From: Pseudomonas sp. MAG733B
GTDB lineage: Bacteria; Pseudomonadota; Gammaproteobacteria; Pseudomonadales; Pseudomonadaceae
Direction of reading: 5' to 3'
Length of the DNA stretch: 64,000 nt
Assembly: GCF_036884845.1 (NCBI RefSeq)
Contig: NZ_CP145732.1
Coordinates: forward strand, 1,984,001 to 2,048,000
In this document: positions 9,015-17,403 of the stretch, piece after piece
How the letters are laid out: each line of letters begins with the position of its first letter
Numbering within the stretch: the first letter of the stretch is position 1
Program-made: the position numbers and the translations under genes
The notes under the pieces: generated by a model
Told to the model about the DNA's origin: nothing
Database searches by the model: none
The model's input: only the letters and a program-made list of their open reading frames with translations

Positions 9015-9893
9015 ATGCCCTGGCAAACCCTGTTGAAACGCCGCGATCGCTTGCCCGCCAACCCGGATCTGGGCGAAGGCTTCGCGACCCTGTTAGAGCA
9101 ATTGGGCTGCGTCACGCCGTTCGAATTGGCAGTGGCGGGCGGGCGCTTGATGGCAACGCCGGGGCTGGCGTTTCTGGTGGGCTATCAAGCGGCACTGCGC
9201 ATGCTCTGGCCGAGCGCGCCGTTGAGCCTCGGCGCCCTGTGCGTGACCGAGCAACGCAGCCTGCGCCCGGCAGACATGCAAACCCGGCTCAACGGTTTAC
9301 GCCTGAGCGGGCGCAAGGATTTCGTCACCGCCGGCGATGCCGCCGACTGGCTGCTGGTCGCCGCGCGCAGTGAAGAACCTGGCGAAGATCCACGTTTGAG
9401 TCTGGCGGTGATTTATCCCGATGAACCGGGGGTGCGGGTGGAACAACTGCCGCCAATTCCGTTGATGCCGGACATCAGCCATGGCCGCTTGTTTCTCGAT
9501 AACGCGCTGTGTGAGTTGCTAGCGGGGGATGGCTGGGATGCCTACGTCAAACCGTTCCGCACTCTTGAAGACATCTATGTGCTGAGTGCCATGAGCGCCT
9601 GGCTGTATGGCGTCGGCGATGACTGCGCCTGGCCGCAATCCTTGCAACTGCGCTTGCTGGCGCTGTTGGCCGGTTGCGCGGAAGTCAGCCGACAGGCACC
9701 GAGTCATCCGGCCGGGCATGTGTTGCTCGGTGGATTGTTTGCGCAGTTTGAATCGCTGAAAACTGAAATCAATGAAGCGCTGGCCGAGGGACCGTCGGAG
9801 TGGGCTGCGATGTGGCAGCGGGATCAGGCGGTGATGGAATTGGCGGCGGGGGCGCGGGGCAAGCGGTTGGCCAAGGCACTTGCGGTGATTTGA
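9015..9893 (+). CDS. Acyl-CoA-dehydrogenase-like protein
   Basis: A protein of about 292 residues, MPWQTLLKRRDRLPANPDLG, resembling the middle and C-terminal parts of acyl-CoA dehydrogenases: the beta-domain-like LCVTEQRSLRP stretch and a helical C-terminus. I chose the ATG at 9015 because AGGAG lies six bases upstream. The alternative at 8991 (eight residues longer) has no good site and overlaps the Pho-box match. The length is below that of a normal dehydrogenase (about 380), and I do not see a clear catalytic glutamate, so enzymatic activity is unproven. It is divergent from olsB. Confidence 0.75.
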   Translation: MPWQTLLKRRDRLPANPDLGEGFATLLEQLGCVTPFELAVAGGRLMATPGLAFLVGYQAALRMLWPSAPLSLGALCVTEQRSLRPADMQTRLNGLRLSGRKDFVTAGDAADWLLVAARSEEPGEDPRLSLAVIYPDEPGVRVEQLPPIPLMPDISHGRLFLDNALCELLAGDGWDAYVKPFRTLEDIYVLSAMSAWLYGVGDDCAWPQSLQLRLLALLAGCAEVSRQAPSHPAGHVLLGGLFAQFESLKTEINEALAEGPSEWAAMWQRDQAVMELAAGARGKRLAKALAVI

Positions 9894-9901
9894 CGGGCCT
9901 C

Positions 9902-9984
9902 ATCGCGGGCAAGCCTTGCTCCTACAGGATTGATGCGTTTTCAAAAATGACACATAACCTGTAGGAGCAAGGCTTGCCCGCGAT
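9902..9984. repeat. REP-type inverted repeat, 'CCTGTAGGAGCAAGGCTTGCC' family
   Basis: Perfect 27-base arms (9902-9928 and 9958-9984) with a 29-base centre. Related copies are at 24587, 46777 (degenerate) and 50576. Confidence 0.88.
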
Positions 9985-10068
9985 GGCGGCCTTACAGGCA
10001 ACACAAAACCCGGAACTGTCATCAACCTCGACTAGGCTCAGCGGGTTATTCCCCAAGAGCCCCCCGCC

Positions 10069-11163
10069 ATGCCCAAAGGCTTGTCCCTGTTTTTCCTGCT
10101 ACTGCTCAGCCTCACGGCCCACGCCGAAAACTGGCCCGCCGAACAATGGTCGACCGCCCCGACCCTCACCGGCCCGGCGCTACAGGCTCTGGAGAGTTAC
10201 GCGTTCCCACCCCGCAACGACTCCAATCGCCAAGGCATCCGCACCGATACCTTGCTGGTGATCCGCGACGGCCAATTGATCTACGAACGCTACGCCGGCC
10301 CGACCACCGCCGAAACGCCACACCTGACCTGGTCGATCAGCAAAAGCCTGATGGCCACGGTGCTGGGTGTGGCTTACGGCGAAGGCCTGTTCAAGCTCCA
10401 GGAGCCGGCGCAGAAATTTTATCCGCCGCTGAAAAAACACCCGGACATGACCATTGCCGATCTGCTGCACTGGGCCTCGGGCATCGACTGGCAGGAAGAC
10501 TACGAATACGCACCGTTGAAGTCGTCGGTGGTGGCCATGCTTTACACCCGAGGCCACGGGGACATGGCCGCGTTCACCGCCGATCACTCCAGTTACGCGG
10601 CGCCGGGCCAGGCGTTCCGCTACTCCAGTGGTGACAGCAATCTGTTGTCCGCCGCGCTGAAAAACATCGTCGGGCCGAATCGCTATGCGGACTATCCATG
10701 GACCGCACTGTTCGAGCCGCTGGGCATTCGCCATGCCGTTTGGGAAACCGATGCCACGGGCACTTTCGTTGCGTCCTCGTATGCTTACCTCACCGCGCGG
10801 GATCTGGCGCGAGTCGGTTTGCTGATGGCCCGCGACGGTCGTTGGGGCGACAAACAACTGCTGCCCAAGGATTGGGTCGCTTTCAACCGCGAACCGTTCG
10901 CGAACTATCACGCCCACCAGGACGAAGCCGTACCCGGCGGACACTGGTGGCTCAATCGGGCAGCCGACGGCGCCGCCCAACCCTGGCCCGATGCCCCCGC
11001 CGACACCTTCGCCGCGCTGGGCCATTGGGGCCAGGCGATGTACGTGATTCCCAGCGAAAAACTGGTGATCGTGCGTTACGGCGATGACCGCGACGGCAGC
11101 TACCGGCACAACGAATTACTGAAACTCGCGCTCAAGGCGTTTGCGACAAAGGTGCAGCCATGA
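10069..11163 (+). CDS. Secreted serine hydrolase of the class C beta-lactamase family
   Basis: A 364-residue protein with a signal peptide (MPKGLSLFFLLLLSLTAHAE, cleavage near AHA-EN). The SxxK catalytic motif is S89-I-S-K92, followed by a YSSGDSN block in place of YxN and a late HWG motif. The family includes esterases, D-aminopeptidases and 6-aminohexanoate-oligomer hydrolases; a true beta-lactamase role is unlikely. The start of the next gene overlaps its stop by four bases (ATGA), so the two are translated together. Confidence 0.88.
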   Translation: MPKGLSLFFLLLLSLTAHAENWPAEQWSTAPTLTGPALQALESYAFPPRNDSNRQGIRTDTLLVIRDGQLIYERYAGPTTAETPHLTWSISKSLMATVLGVAYGEGLFKLQEPAQKFYPPLKKHPDMTIADLLHWASGIDWQEDYEYAPLKSSVVAMLYTRGHGDMAAFTADHSSYAAPGQAFRYSSGDSNLLSAALKNIVGPNRYADYPWTALFEPLGIRHAVWETDATGTFVASSYAYLTARDLARVGLLMARDGRWGDKQLLPKDWVAFNREPFANYHAHQDEAVPGGHWWLNRAADGAAQPWPDAPADTFAALGHWGQAMYVIPSEKLVIVRYGDDRDGSYRHNELLKLALKAFATKVQP

Positions 11164-11483
11164 CCGGTTTCATACGCCGTCGCCCGTTCAGTTCATTGTT
11201 GCTGATCCTGCTGCTCGCCTTGCTCGGCTGGATCTGGCACGAGCGCGTTGCACTGTGGGCGTTCCCCGACATCATTAGCGCCTATACCGCGAAGGAATAT
11301 TGCTCGTGCCGTTACGTGATGAACAACGACACCGAGTATTGCCGTGGCTACGTGAAACAGTGGCTGCCCACCAGCGACTTTACCGATGACCCCGCCAGCA
11401 AGCGCATCACGGTCAGCGGCATGGGCCGCAGCAACAGCGCCGTGTGGATCGGCGAGCGTCAGGGCTGCCGTTTATCGCCCTGA
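11160..11483 (+). CDS. Small membrane-anchored protein of unknown function
   Basis: A 107-residue protein with one N-terminal membrane segment (about 12-30, SLLLILLLALLGWIW) and a periplasmic tail with four cysteines (YCSCRY, YCRGY, GCRLS) that could form disulfides. It overlaps the serine hydrolase by four bases, which points to a shared job in the envelope. I recognise no domain; similar short proteins are sometimes labelled amidase, which nothing here supports. Confidence 0.8.
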   Translation: MTGFIRRRPFSSLLLILLLALLGWIWHERVALWAFPDIISAYTAKEYCSCRYVMNNDTEYCRGYVKQWLPTSDFTDDPASKRITVSGMGRSNSAVWIGERQGCRLSP

Positions 11484-11498
11484 CTGGCGATGCTTTTC

Positions 11499-11629
11499 GT
11501 GGCGAGGGAGCTTGCTCCCGCTCGGCTGCGCAGCAGTCGTAAAGACAGCAACCTCGGCGGGTCAAATACAGCACGGTTGCAGGTTCTAGCGCCGCTTCGC
11601 AGCGCAGCGGGAGCAAGCTCCCTCGCCAC
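11499..11629. repeat. REP-type inverted repeat, 'GTGGCGAGGGAGCTTGCTCCC' family
   Basis: The arms gtggcgagggagcttgctcc and gagcaagctccctcgccac enclose about 90 bases, with nested partial complementarity around ctgcgcagcag and gccgcttcgc. Same family at 25654, 29802 and 63537. The rest of the 324-base gap to 11808 shows no gene. Confidence 0.85.
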
Positions 11630-11807
11630 AAGGTTTTGCATCGGCCATTGAAGCTTTATCCCCTCAGGTTCCACTCTGTGGAACCACATTCGATTGTCCT
11701 CGCGCGCGACTCGCGGTTATCTGGCGGTGAGCGCGACCTGCCTTTGATGTCGCGAAATCACTGCGAACAACAAGAACGGGAAATCACCCGGCCTGAGGAC
11801 AATCGTC

Positions 11808-12983
11808 ATGACCCGACATCAGCACATCCTTGCCTGGCTCAACGACGTGGCCAGCGACCTGCACGCCACCCGCCAGGACATCCACGCCCACCCGGAACTC
11901 GGCTTCGAGGAAAACCGCACCTCGGCGCTGGTGGCCAAATCCCTGGCGGATTGGGGCTACGAGGTGCACACCGGGATCGGCAAGACCGGCGTGGTCGGCG
12001 TCCTGCGCAATGGCAGCAGCCCGCGCAAGCTCGGGATACGGGCGGACATGGATGCACTGCCGATCATCGAAAACACCGGCGCAACCTACACCAGTCAGCA
12101 CAAGGGTTGCATGCACGCTTGCGGACATGACGGCCACACCACGATGTTACTGGGCGCGGCGCGCTATCTGGCGGCGACCCGGCAGTTCGACGGCACCCTG
12201 ACCCTGATTTTTCAACCCGCCGAAGAAGGCCAGGGCGGCGCTGAAGCGATGCTCGCCGATGGCCTGCTCGAACGGTTTCCCTGCGATGCGCTGTTCGGCA
12301 TGCACAACATGCCGGGTTTGCCGGCGGGGCATCTGGGCTTTCGCGAAGGGCCGATGATGGCCTCGCAGGATTTGCTCACGGTGACCATCGAAGGCGTGGG
12401 CGGTCACGGCTCGATGCCACATCTGGCGGTCGATCCGCTGGTGGCGGCGGCCAGTGTGGTCATGGCGTTGCAAACCGTGGTCGCGCGCAACATCGATGCG
12501 CAGCAGGCGGCGGTGGTCACGGTCGGCGCGTTGCAGGCCGGGGAAGCAGCAAACGTCATTCCGCAGCAGGCGATCCTGCGCCTGAGCTTGCGTGCACTGA
12601 ACGCCCAAGTGCGCGAGCAAACCCTCGACCGCGTGCGCGCAATCATCGAATCCCAGGCCCAGAGTTTCGGTTGCATCTCACGCATCGAACATCGCCCGGC
12701 CTATCCGGTGCTGGTCAACCACGCCGCCGAAACCGAGTTCGCCCGTCAAGTCGGCGTCGAACTGGTTGGCGCTGATGCGGTGGACGGCAACACGCCCAAA
12801 CTCATGGGCAGCGAAGACTTCGCCTGGATGCTGCAACGCTGCCCCGGCTCGTATCTGTTCATCGGCAATGGCGTGTCGCGGCCGATGGTGCACAACCCCG
12901 CGTATGACTTTAACGACGACATCCTGCTGACCGGCGCGGCGTACTGGGGTGCGCTGACCGAGAGCTGGCTCAAGCCTGCCTGA
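11808..12983 (+). CDS. M20-family amidohydrolase (hippurate hydrolase / N-acyl amino acid deacylase type)
   Basis: A 391-residue zinc aminoacylase-like enzyme, MTRHQHILAWLNDVASDLHA. Metal-binding motifs are visible: RADMDALPI (about 78), HACGHDGHTTM (about 103-113), QPAEEGQGG (about 138) and the C-terminal GSEDFAWML. Members hydrolyse N-acyl amino acids in the cytoplasm. It is followed by a permease, an amidase and an IclR regulator on the same strand, so the cluster probably degrades an amide-linked substrate. GAGGAC precedes the ATG. Confidence 0.88.
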   Translation: MTRHQHILAWLNDVASDLHATRQDIHAHPELGFEENRTSALVAKSLADWGYEVHTGIGKTGVVGVLRNGSSPRKLGIRADMDALPIIENTGATYTSQHKGCMHACGHDGHTTMLLGAARYLAATRQFDGTLTLIFQPAEEGQGGAEAMLADGLLERFPCDALFGMHNMPGLPAGHLGFREGPMMASQDLLTVTIEGVGGHGSMPHLAVDPLVAAASVVMALQTVVARNIDAQQAAVVTVGALQAGEAANVIPQQAILRLSLRALNAQVREQTLDRVRAIIESQAQSFGCISRIEHRPAYPVLVNHAAETEFARQVGVELVGADAVDGNTPKLMGSEDFAWMLQRCPGSYLFIGNGVSRPMVHNPAYDFNDDILLTGAAYWGALTESWLKPA

Positions 12984-13009
12984 TTTCCGCACTTTCTACT
13001 GCCGCTGGA

Positions 13010-13031
13010 CCGGGCGCGCGTCGTCGCGCCC
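13010..13031. repeat. GC-rich hairpin between amidohydrolase and MFS genes
   Basis: CGGGCGCG (13010-13017) and CGCGCCCG (13024-13031) form an 8-bp perfect stem with a 6-base loop in the 81-base gap. There is no T-run; it may stabilise mRNA or tune distal expression. Confidence 0.6.
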
Positions 13032-13064
13032 GCCGTTACCCAACAGGTTTTTGGAGAGTTCCCC

Positions 13065-14375
13065 ATGCAGACTTCGAGCACAGGCGTTTCGCGTACCCGG
13101 CAGGTGGTCGCCGCCGTTATCGGCAACGCGCTGGAATGGTATGACTTCATCGTTTACGGCTTTCTGGCGAGCATCATCGCCCGGCAATTTTTCCCGTCTG
13201 AAGACGAGTACGCGTCGCTGCTGATGGCGTTGGCGACCTTCGGCGTCGGCTTCTTCATGCGCCCGGTGGGCGGCATTCTGTTGGGCATGTATTCGGACCG
13301 CAAAGGTCGCAAGGCGGCAATGCAGATGATCATCCGCCTGATGACCGTGTCCATCGCACTGATCGCCTTTGCGCCGAATTACGCCGCCATCGGCATGGGC
13401 GCGCCGTTGTTGATCGTGGTTGCGCGGATGCTCCAGGGCTTCGCCACGGGCGGTGAATACGCCAGTGCCACGGCGTTTCTGGTGGAGAGCGCACCGGCGC
13501 ACCGCAAGGGTTTGTATGGCTCGTGGCAACTGGTCGGGCAATGCCTCGCGGTGTTCTCCGGCGCGGCGATGGTTGCCTTGTTTACCCACCTGCTTTCCCC
13601 TGAGGCGCTGGAGAGCTGGGGCTGGCGGATTCCGTTTGTGCTGGGCTTGTTGATCGGCCCGGTAGGCTTGTGGATTCGCAAGCACATGGAAGAGCCCGAA
13701 GAGTTTTTGCAAGCGCGCAAAAAGGCCAAAGGCGCCAGCCCAAGCCTGATGCAAGTGATCCGCGAGCACCGGCGCAGCATTTTGGTATCAATGGGCCTGG
13801 CCTGCGGGGGGACCGTGTCGTTCTACGTGGTGCTGGTGAACATGCCGACTTTCGCCCACAAGAACCTCGGCCTGCCGCTGGATCAAGTGCTGCTGGTGCA
13901 AATGCTTGCCGTGGCGCTGATGGCCGTGGTCATTCCGCTGTCCGGCGCCCTGTCGGATCGCGTTGGCCGCCGTCCGGTATTGATGGCCTTCACCCTGGCG
14001 TTTTTCCTGATGGTGTACCCGCTATACGTGTGGGCGGCGGCGGCGCCATCGGTGGAGCGTTTGCTGGTGATGCAACTGTTGTTGTGCATCTCGATTGGCG
14101 GTTTTTTCGGCCCAGCGCCGACCGCGCTGGCCGAGCAGTTTCCGATTGAAGTGCGCTCCACCGGGGTCTCCGTTGCCTACAACGTTGCGGTCATGATTTT
14201 CGGTGGTTTCGCGCCGCTGATCGTCACTTGGCTGAGCAAGGTTTTGGCAACGCCGGTGGCGCCGTCGTTCTACGTGTTGTTCGCTTGCGTGCTGACGCTA
14301 TTGGGCACTTACTGCATGCAGGAAGCACCACGGGCAAAGCGATCTGTCGAACTTAACCTTGGGGTGAAACCTTGA
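13065..14375 (+). CDS. MFS metabolite:H+ symporter (MHS family)
   Basis: A 436-residue importer, MQTSSTGVSRTRQVVAAVIG. The NALEWYDFIVYGF motif in helix 1, the GGILLGMYSDRKGRKAA loop 2-3 and the RMLQGFATGGEYASA helix 4 are hallmarks of the citrate/alpha-ketoglutarate/proline-betaine symporter group. It most likely imports the substrate of the flanking amidohydrolase and amidase. Its TGA stop overlaps the TTG start of the amidase. Confidence 0.9.
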   Translation: MQTSSTGVSRTRQVVAAVIGNALEWYDFIVYGFLASIIARQFFPSEDEYASLLMALATFGVGFFMRPVGGILLGMYSDRKGRKAAMQMIIRLMTVSIALIAFAPNYAAIGMGAPLLIVVARMLQGFATGGEYASATAFLVESAPAHRKGLYGSWQLVGQCLAVFSGAAMVALFTHLLSPEALESWGWRIPFVLGLLIGPVGLWIRKHMEEPEEFLQARKKAKGASPSLMQVIREHRRSILVSMGLACGGTVSFYVVLVNMPTFAHKNLGLPLDQVLLVQMLAVALMAVVIPLSGALSDRVGRRPVLMAFTLAFFLMVYPLYVWAAAAPSVERLLVMQLLLCISIGGFFGPAPTALAEQFPIEVRSTGVSVAYNVAVMIFGGFAPLIVTWLSKVLATPVAPSFYVLFACVLTLLGTYCMQEAPRAKRSVELNLGVKP

Positions 14376-15820
14376 GCATCAATCCGATTGTTGAAATGGA
14401 CGCCGATGCGCTGTCCTGGGCCATCCACGCGCGGCAGGTGTCGTGCCGTGAAGTGATGCAGGCGTATCTGGCGCAGATCGAGCGCTTCAATCCGCTGGTC
14501 AATGCGCTGGTGTCGCTGCGTCCGAGTGAAGAACTGCTGGCCGAAGCCGACGCCTGTGACCGGCAACTGGAGCAGGGCCAGTCCCGAGGCTGGATGCACG
14601 GCATGCCGCAAGCGGTCAAGGATCTGGCGGCCACCGCCGGTTTGCGCACCACCATGGGCTCGCCGTTGTTCGCCGAACAAGTCCCGCAACACGACGCCAT
14701 CAGCGTGGCGCGGGTGCGTGACTGCGGGGCGATCATCATCGGCAAGACCAACGTTCCGGAGTTCGGCCTCGGCTCGCAGACCTACAACAGCGTATTCGGC
14801 ACCACCACCAACGCCTACGACTCGACACGGGTTGCCGGCGGCAGCAGCGGCGGGGCGGCGGTGGCGTTGGCGCTGCGCATGCTGCCGGTGGCCGACGGCA
14901 GCGACATGATGGGCTCGCTGCGCAATCCGGCGGCGTTCAACAACGTCTTCGGTTTTCGTCCGTCCCTGGGCCGCGTGCCCCACGGGCCGCAACCTGAGGT
15001 GTTCGTCCAGCAACTGGCCACGGAGGGGCCGATGGGCCGCACGGTTACCGATGTCGCCCGTTTGCTCGGCACGCAGGCCGGGTACGATCCGCGCGTGCCG
15101 TTGTCGCTGACTCAAGACCCGGAGATTTTCCACCAGCCACTGGCGCAGGATTTCAGCGACGTCCGCGTTGGTTGGCTGGGCGACTACAACGGTTATCTGC
15201 CGATGGACCCCGGTGTGATGAGCCTGTGCGAATCGGCGTTGCAGGACTTCGCGGCACTGGGCTGCAAGGTTGAAGCCTGCCAGCCGGATTTCTCCATGGA
15301 ACGCCTGTGGCAAACCTGGCTGGTGCATCGTCACTGGCTGGTGCAAGGCAGCCTCGGCGCGCTATACGCCGATCCGCAAAAACGCGAGCAACTCAAGCCT
15401 GAGGCGCAATGGGAAATCGAAGGCGGGTTGCACCTGACGGCAGCGGATGTCTATCAGGCCTCGGTCAGTCGCAGCGAGTGGTATCGAGCCTTGAACGAAT
15501 TGTTCGAACGTTACGACTTCCTGTTGTTGCCCACCGCGCAAGTGTTTCCTTTTGATGCACAAACCCCGTGGCCACGCATCGTTGGCGGGCAGAGCATGGA
15601 CACTTATCACCGCTGGATGGAAGTGGTGATCGGGCCGACCCTGGCCGGGTTGCCGAGCATGAATGTGCCGGTGGGTTTCAACCCTGCCGGATTGCCGATG
15701 GGCCTGCAAATCATTGGCCCGGCCCAGGCCGACCGCGCGGTGTTGCAACTGGCGTATGCCCATGAGCAGTTGACTCAGTGGGTCAAGCGTCGACCGCCCG
15801 GCTGTCTGCAAAACGTTTGA
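14372..15820 (+). CDS. Amidase-signature family amidase
   Basis: A 482-residue Ser-cisSer-Lys hydrolase. The lysine lies in GMPQAVKDL (about 77), the first serine in VAGGSSGGAA (about 154), and the nucleophile region is DGSDMMGSLRNPAAF. I start it at the TTG at 14372, which overlaps the MFS stop (TTGA) and has GGGGTGAAACC upstream. The next ATG (14395) would remove eight residues that read like family sequence. Catabolic partner of the preceding transporter and M20 enzyme; substrate unknown. Confidence 0.87.
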   Translation: MSINPIVEMDADALSWAIHARQVSCREVMQAYLAQIERFNPLVNALVSLRPSEELLAEADACDRQLEQGQSRGWMHGMPQAVKDLAATAGLRTTMGSPLFAEQVPQHDAISVARVRDCGAIIIGKTNVPEFGLGSQTYNSVFGTTTNAYDSTRVAGGSSGGAAVALALRMLPVADGSDMMGSLRNPAAFNNVFGFRPSLGRVPHGPQPEVFVQQLATEGPMGRTVTDVARLLGTQAGYDPRVPLSLTQDPEIFHQPLAQDFSDVRVGWLGDYNGYLPMDPGVMSLCESALQDFAALGCKVEACQPDFSMERLWQTWLVHRHWLVQGSLGALYADPQKREQLKPEAQWEIEGGLHLTAADVYQASVSRSEWYRALNELFERYDFLLLPTAQVFPFDAQTPWPRIVGGQSMDTYHRWMEVVIGPTLAGLPSMNVPVGFNPAGLPMGLQIIGPAQADRAVLQLAYAHEQLTQWVKRRPPGCLQNV

Positions 15821-15890
15821 ACGCGCCGGACGGGCGCACATCTTGCTGTATAAAACGATCATTCCATCCGGGCAGAGGGAGATCGAATCC

Positions 15891-16661
15891 ATGGACAGCA
15901 AAGCAGAATCCGGCAGTGTGCGTTCCGTCGAGCGCGCCCTGGCGATCGTCGAGTTGCTGGGTGAGCATCAGGCGTTGGGGCTGGAGGAGTTGCATTACCT
16001 GACGGCCCTGCCCAAAGCCACGGTGTCGCGCATGTTGCTGACCTTGCAGGAGCAGGGCTGGATCTATCGCGGCTTGAGTGACCGGCGTTACCGCTTATGC
16101 GCCAAGCGCTTGTTCGGCGACAGCCAGCAGCGCTTCAAGCGGCGTCTGGTGGAAAACGCCGCGCCGCTGTTGCTGGAGTTGAGCGAGCGTACCGGGCTGG
16201 TGGCGGACCTGTCGTGCTTCGACGGTGAGCGGATCGAGGTCATGGAAAGTGCCATCCCGACGGTGTTACGCAAACGCTATCCGAACAATTGCCAGATCGT
16301 CGGCCAGCACGCCAGCCTGTTTCATTCCGCCATGGGCCGGGCCTGCCTGGGCGCACTGGACAGTTCTGAAGTGGAACGTCTGGCCCAGCGTGAACGGTTG
16401 AACGACGACACATTGTTCAGCGCCACTGAAACGGCTTTGCATCAGGGCTTCGGCCAGCGCACCGAAGGTTACTGGGAATACCCGGTGCGCCTGCCGTTCC
16501 TGATTCGCGCGGTAGCGTTGCCGATCCGCACAGGCGGCCGACTGGTCGGCAGCATGGCGTTGCACTGGCCGATGGACCAGGCGCCGGTAGAACGGGTGCT
16601 GAGCCTGCACCTCAACAGCTTGGCCACGACCATTGGCGATGTGCAGCAGGCAATGGCCTGA
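15891..16661 (+). CDS. IclR-family transcriptional regulator
   Basis: A 256-residue regulator starting MDSKAESGSVRSVERALAIV. The winged HTH (LEELHYLTALPKATVSRMLL) is at about 30-55, and the effector domain contains QHASLFHSAMGRACLGAL. The ATG at 15891 has GGGAG nine bases upstream; the frame could run back to a TTG at 15843 without one. It closes the amidohydrolase-MFS-amidase cluster and probably controls it. Confidence 0.88.
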   Translation: MDSKAESGSVRSVERALAIVELLGEHQALGLEELHYLTALPKATVSRMLLTLQEQGWIYRGLSDRRYRLCAKRLFGDSQQRFKRRLVENAAPLLLELSERTGLVADLSCFDGERIEVMESAIPTVLRKRYPNNCQIVGQHASLFHSAMGRACLGALDSSEVERLAQRERLNDDTLFSATETALHQGFGQRTEGYWEYPVRLPFLIRAVALPIRTGGRLVGSMALHWPMDQAPVERVLSLHLNSLATTIGDVQQAMA

Positions 16662-16665
16662 CAGC

Positions 16666-16741
16666 AAAAGATCGCAGCCTTCGGCAGCTCCTACACGGTT
16701 TTTTGTACTCCTGTAGGAGCTGCCGAAGGCTGCGATCTTTT
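16666..16741. repeat. REP-type inverted repeat, 'CTGTAGGAGCTGCCGAAGG' family
   Basis: 30-base arms, aaaagatcgcagccttcggc and complement, flank 16 bases. Same family as 3637-3729, but with arms in the opposite order (tail-to-tail). Confidence 0.85.
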
Positions 16742-16811
16742 GATCTTCGGTTTGCAATAGAGCAGCGGGCAGTTAAGGTTCAGCACAGGTTTATCTGCCC
16801 TACGAGTCTTT

Positions 16812-17402
16812 ATGTTCAAGCTGTCTGTCTGCAAAACCCTCGCCTTATTGCTGTTGGCCGGCGCTTCGCTGTCGGCCCAGGCCAACTGGTATCTGGACGG
16901 CGAGTCCTCGCGGCTGTCGTTCGTCAGCACCAAAAACGCCAATATTTCCGAAGTGCAGCGCTTTCTGGTGTTGCACGGCAAGGTCGATCCCAAGGGGTTG
17001 GCGCAGGTTGAAGTCGAGCTGGATTCGATCAACAGCGGCATTCCGCTGCGCGATGAACGCATGCGCAACAACCTGTTCGAAATCGACAAATTTCCCGAAG
17101 CACTGATCACCACGCAGATCGACCTGCGCCCCATCAACGACCTCGCTCCCGGCGCACAACTGGAATTGCGCCTGCCGCTGACCGTCGACCTGCATGGCAA
17201 GCAACACACCTACAACGCCGAATTGCTGGCGACCCGCCTCGATGATCGGCGTTTTCAGGTGGTGACGCTGGAGCCGCTGGTGATCAACGCCGAAGACTTC
17301 GACCTGGCGCCGGGCCTGGACGCGCTGCGCAAGGTCGCCGGTCTGTCGGCCATCAGTCTGTCGGTGCCGGTGGGTGCGGTACTGATTTTCACGGCGCGCT
17401 GA
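16812..17402 (+). CDS. Periplasmic YceI-family protein
   Basis: A 196-residue protein with a signal peptide (MFKLSVCKTLALLLLAGASL, cleavage near AQA-NW) and a lipocalin-like YceI domain (WYLDGESSRLSFVSTKN... RNNLFEIDKFPEAL). YceI proteins bind polyisoprenoid or other lipids in the periplasm. It is followed after one base by the cardiolipin synthase gene, so the two are probably co-transcribed. Function beyond the fold is unknown. Confidence 0.88.
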   Translation: MFKLSVCKTLALLLLAGASLSAQANWYLDGESSRLSFVSTKNANISEVQRFLVLHGKVDPKGLAQVEVELDSINSGIPLRDERMRNNLFEIDKFPEALITTQIDLRPINDLAPGAQLELRLPLTVDLHGKQHTYNAELLATRLDDRRFQVVTLEPLVINAEDFDLAPGLDALRKVAGLSAISLSVPVGAVLIFTAR

Positions 17403-17403
17403 C

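Noticed and set aside
11160..11483. Naming the 107-aa protein an amidase
   Set aside because: No amidase motif is present; the label seems to spread between databases without support.
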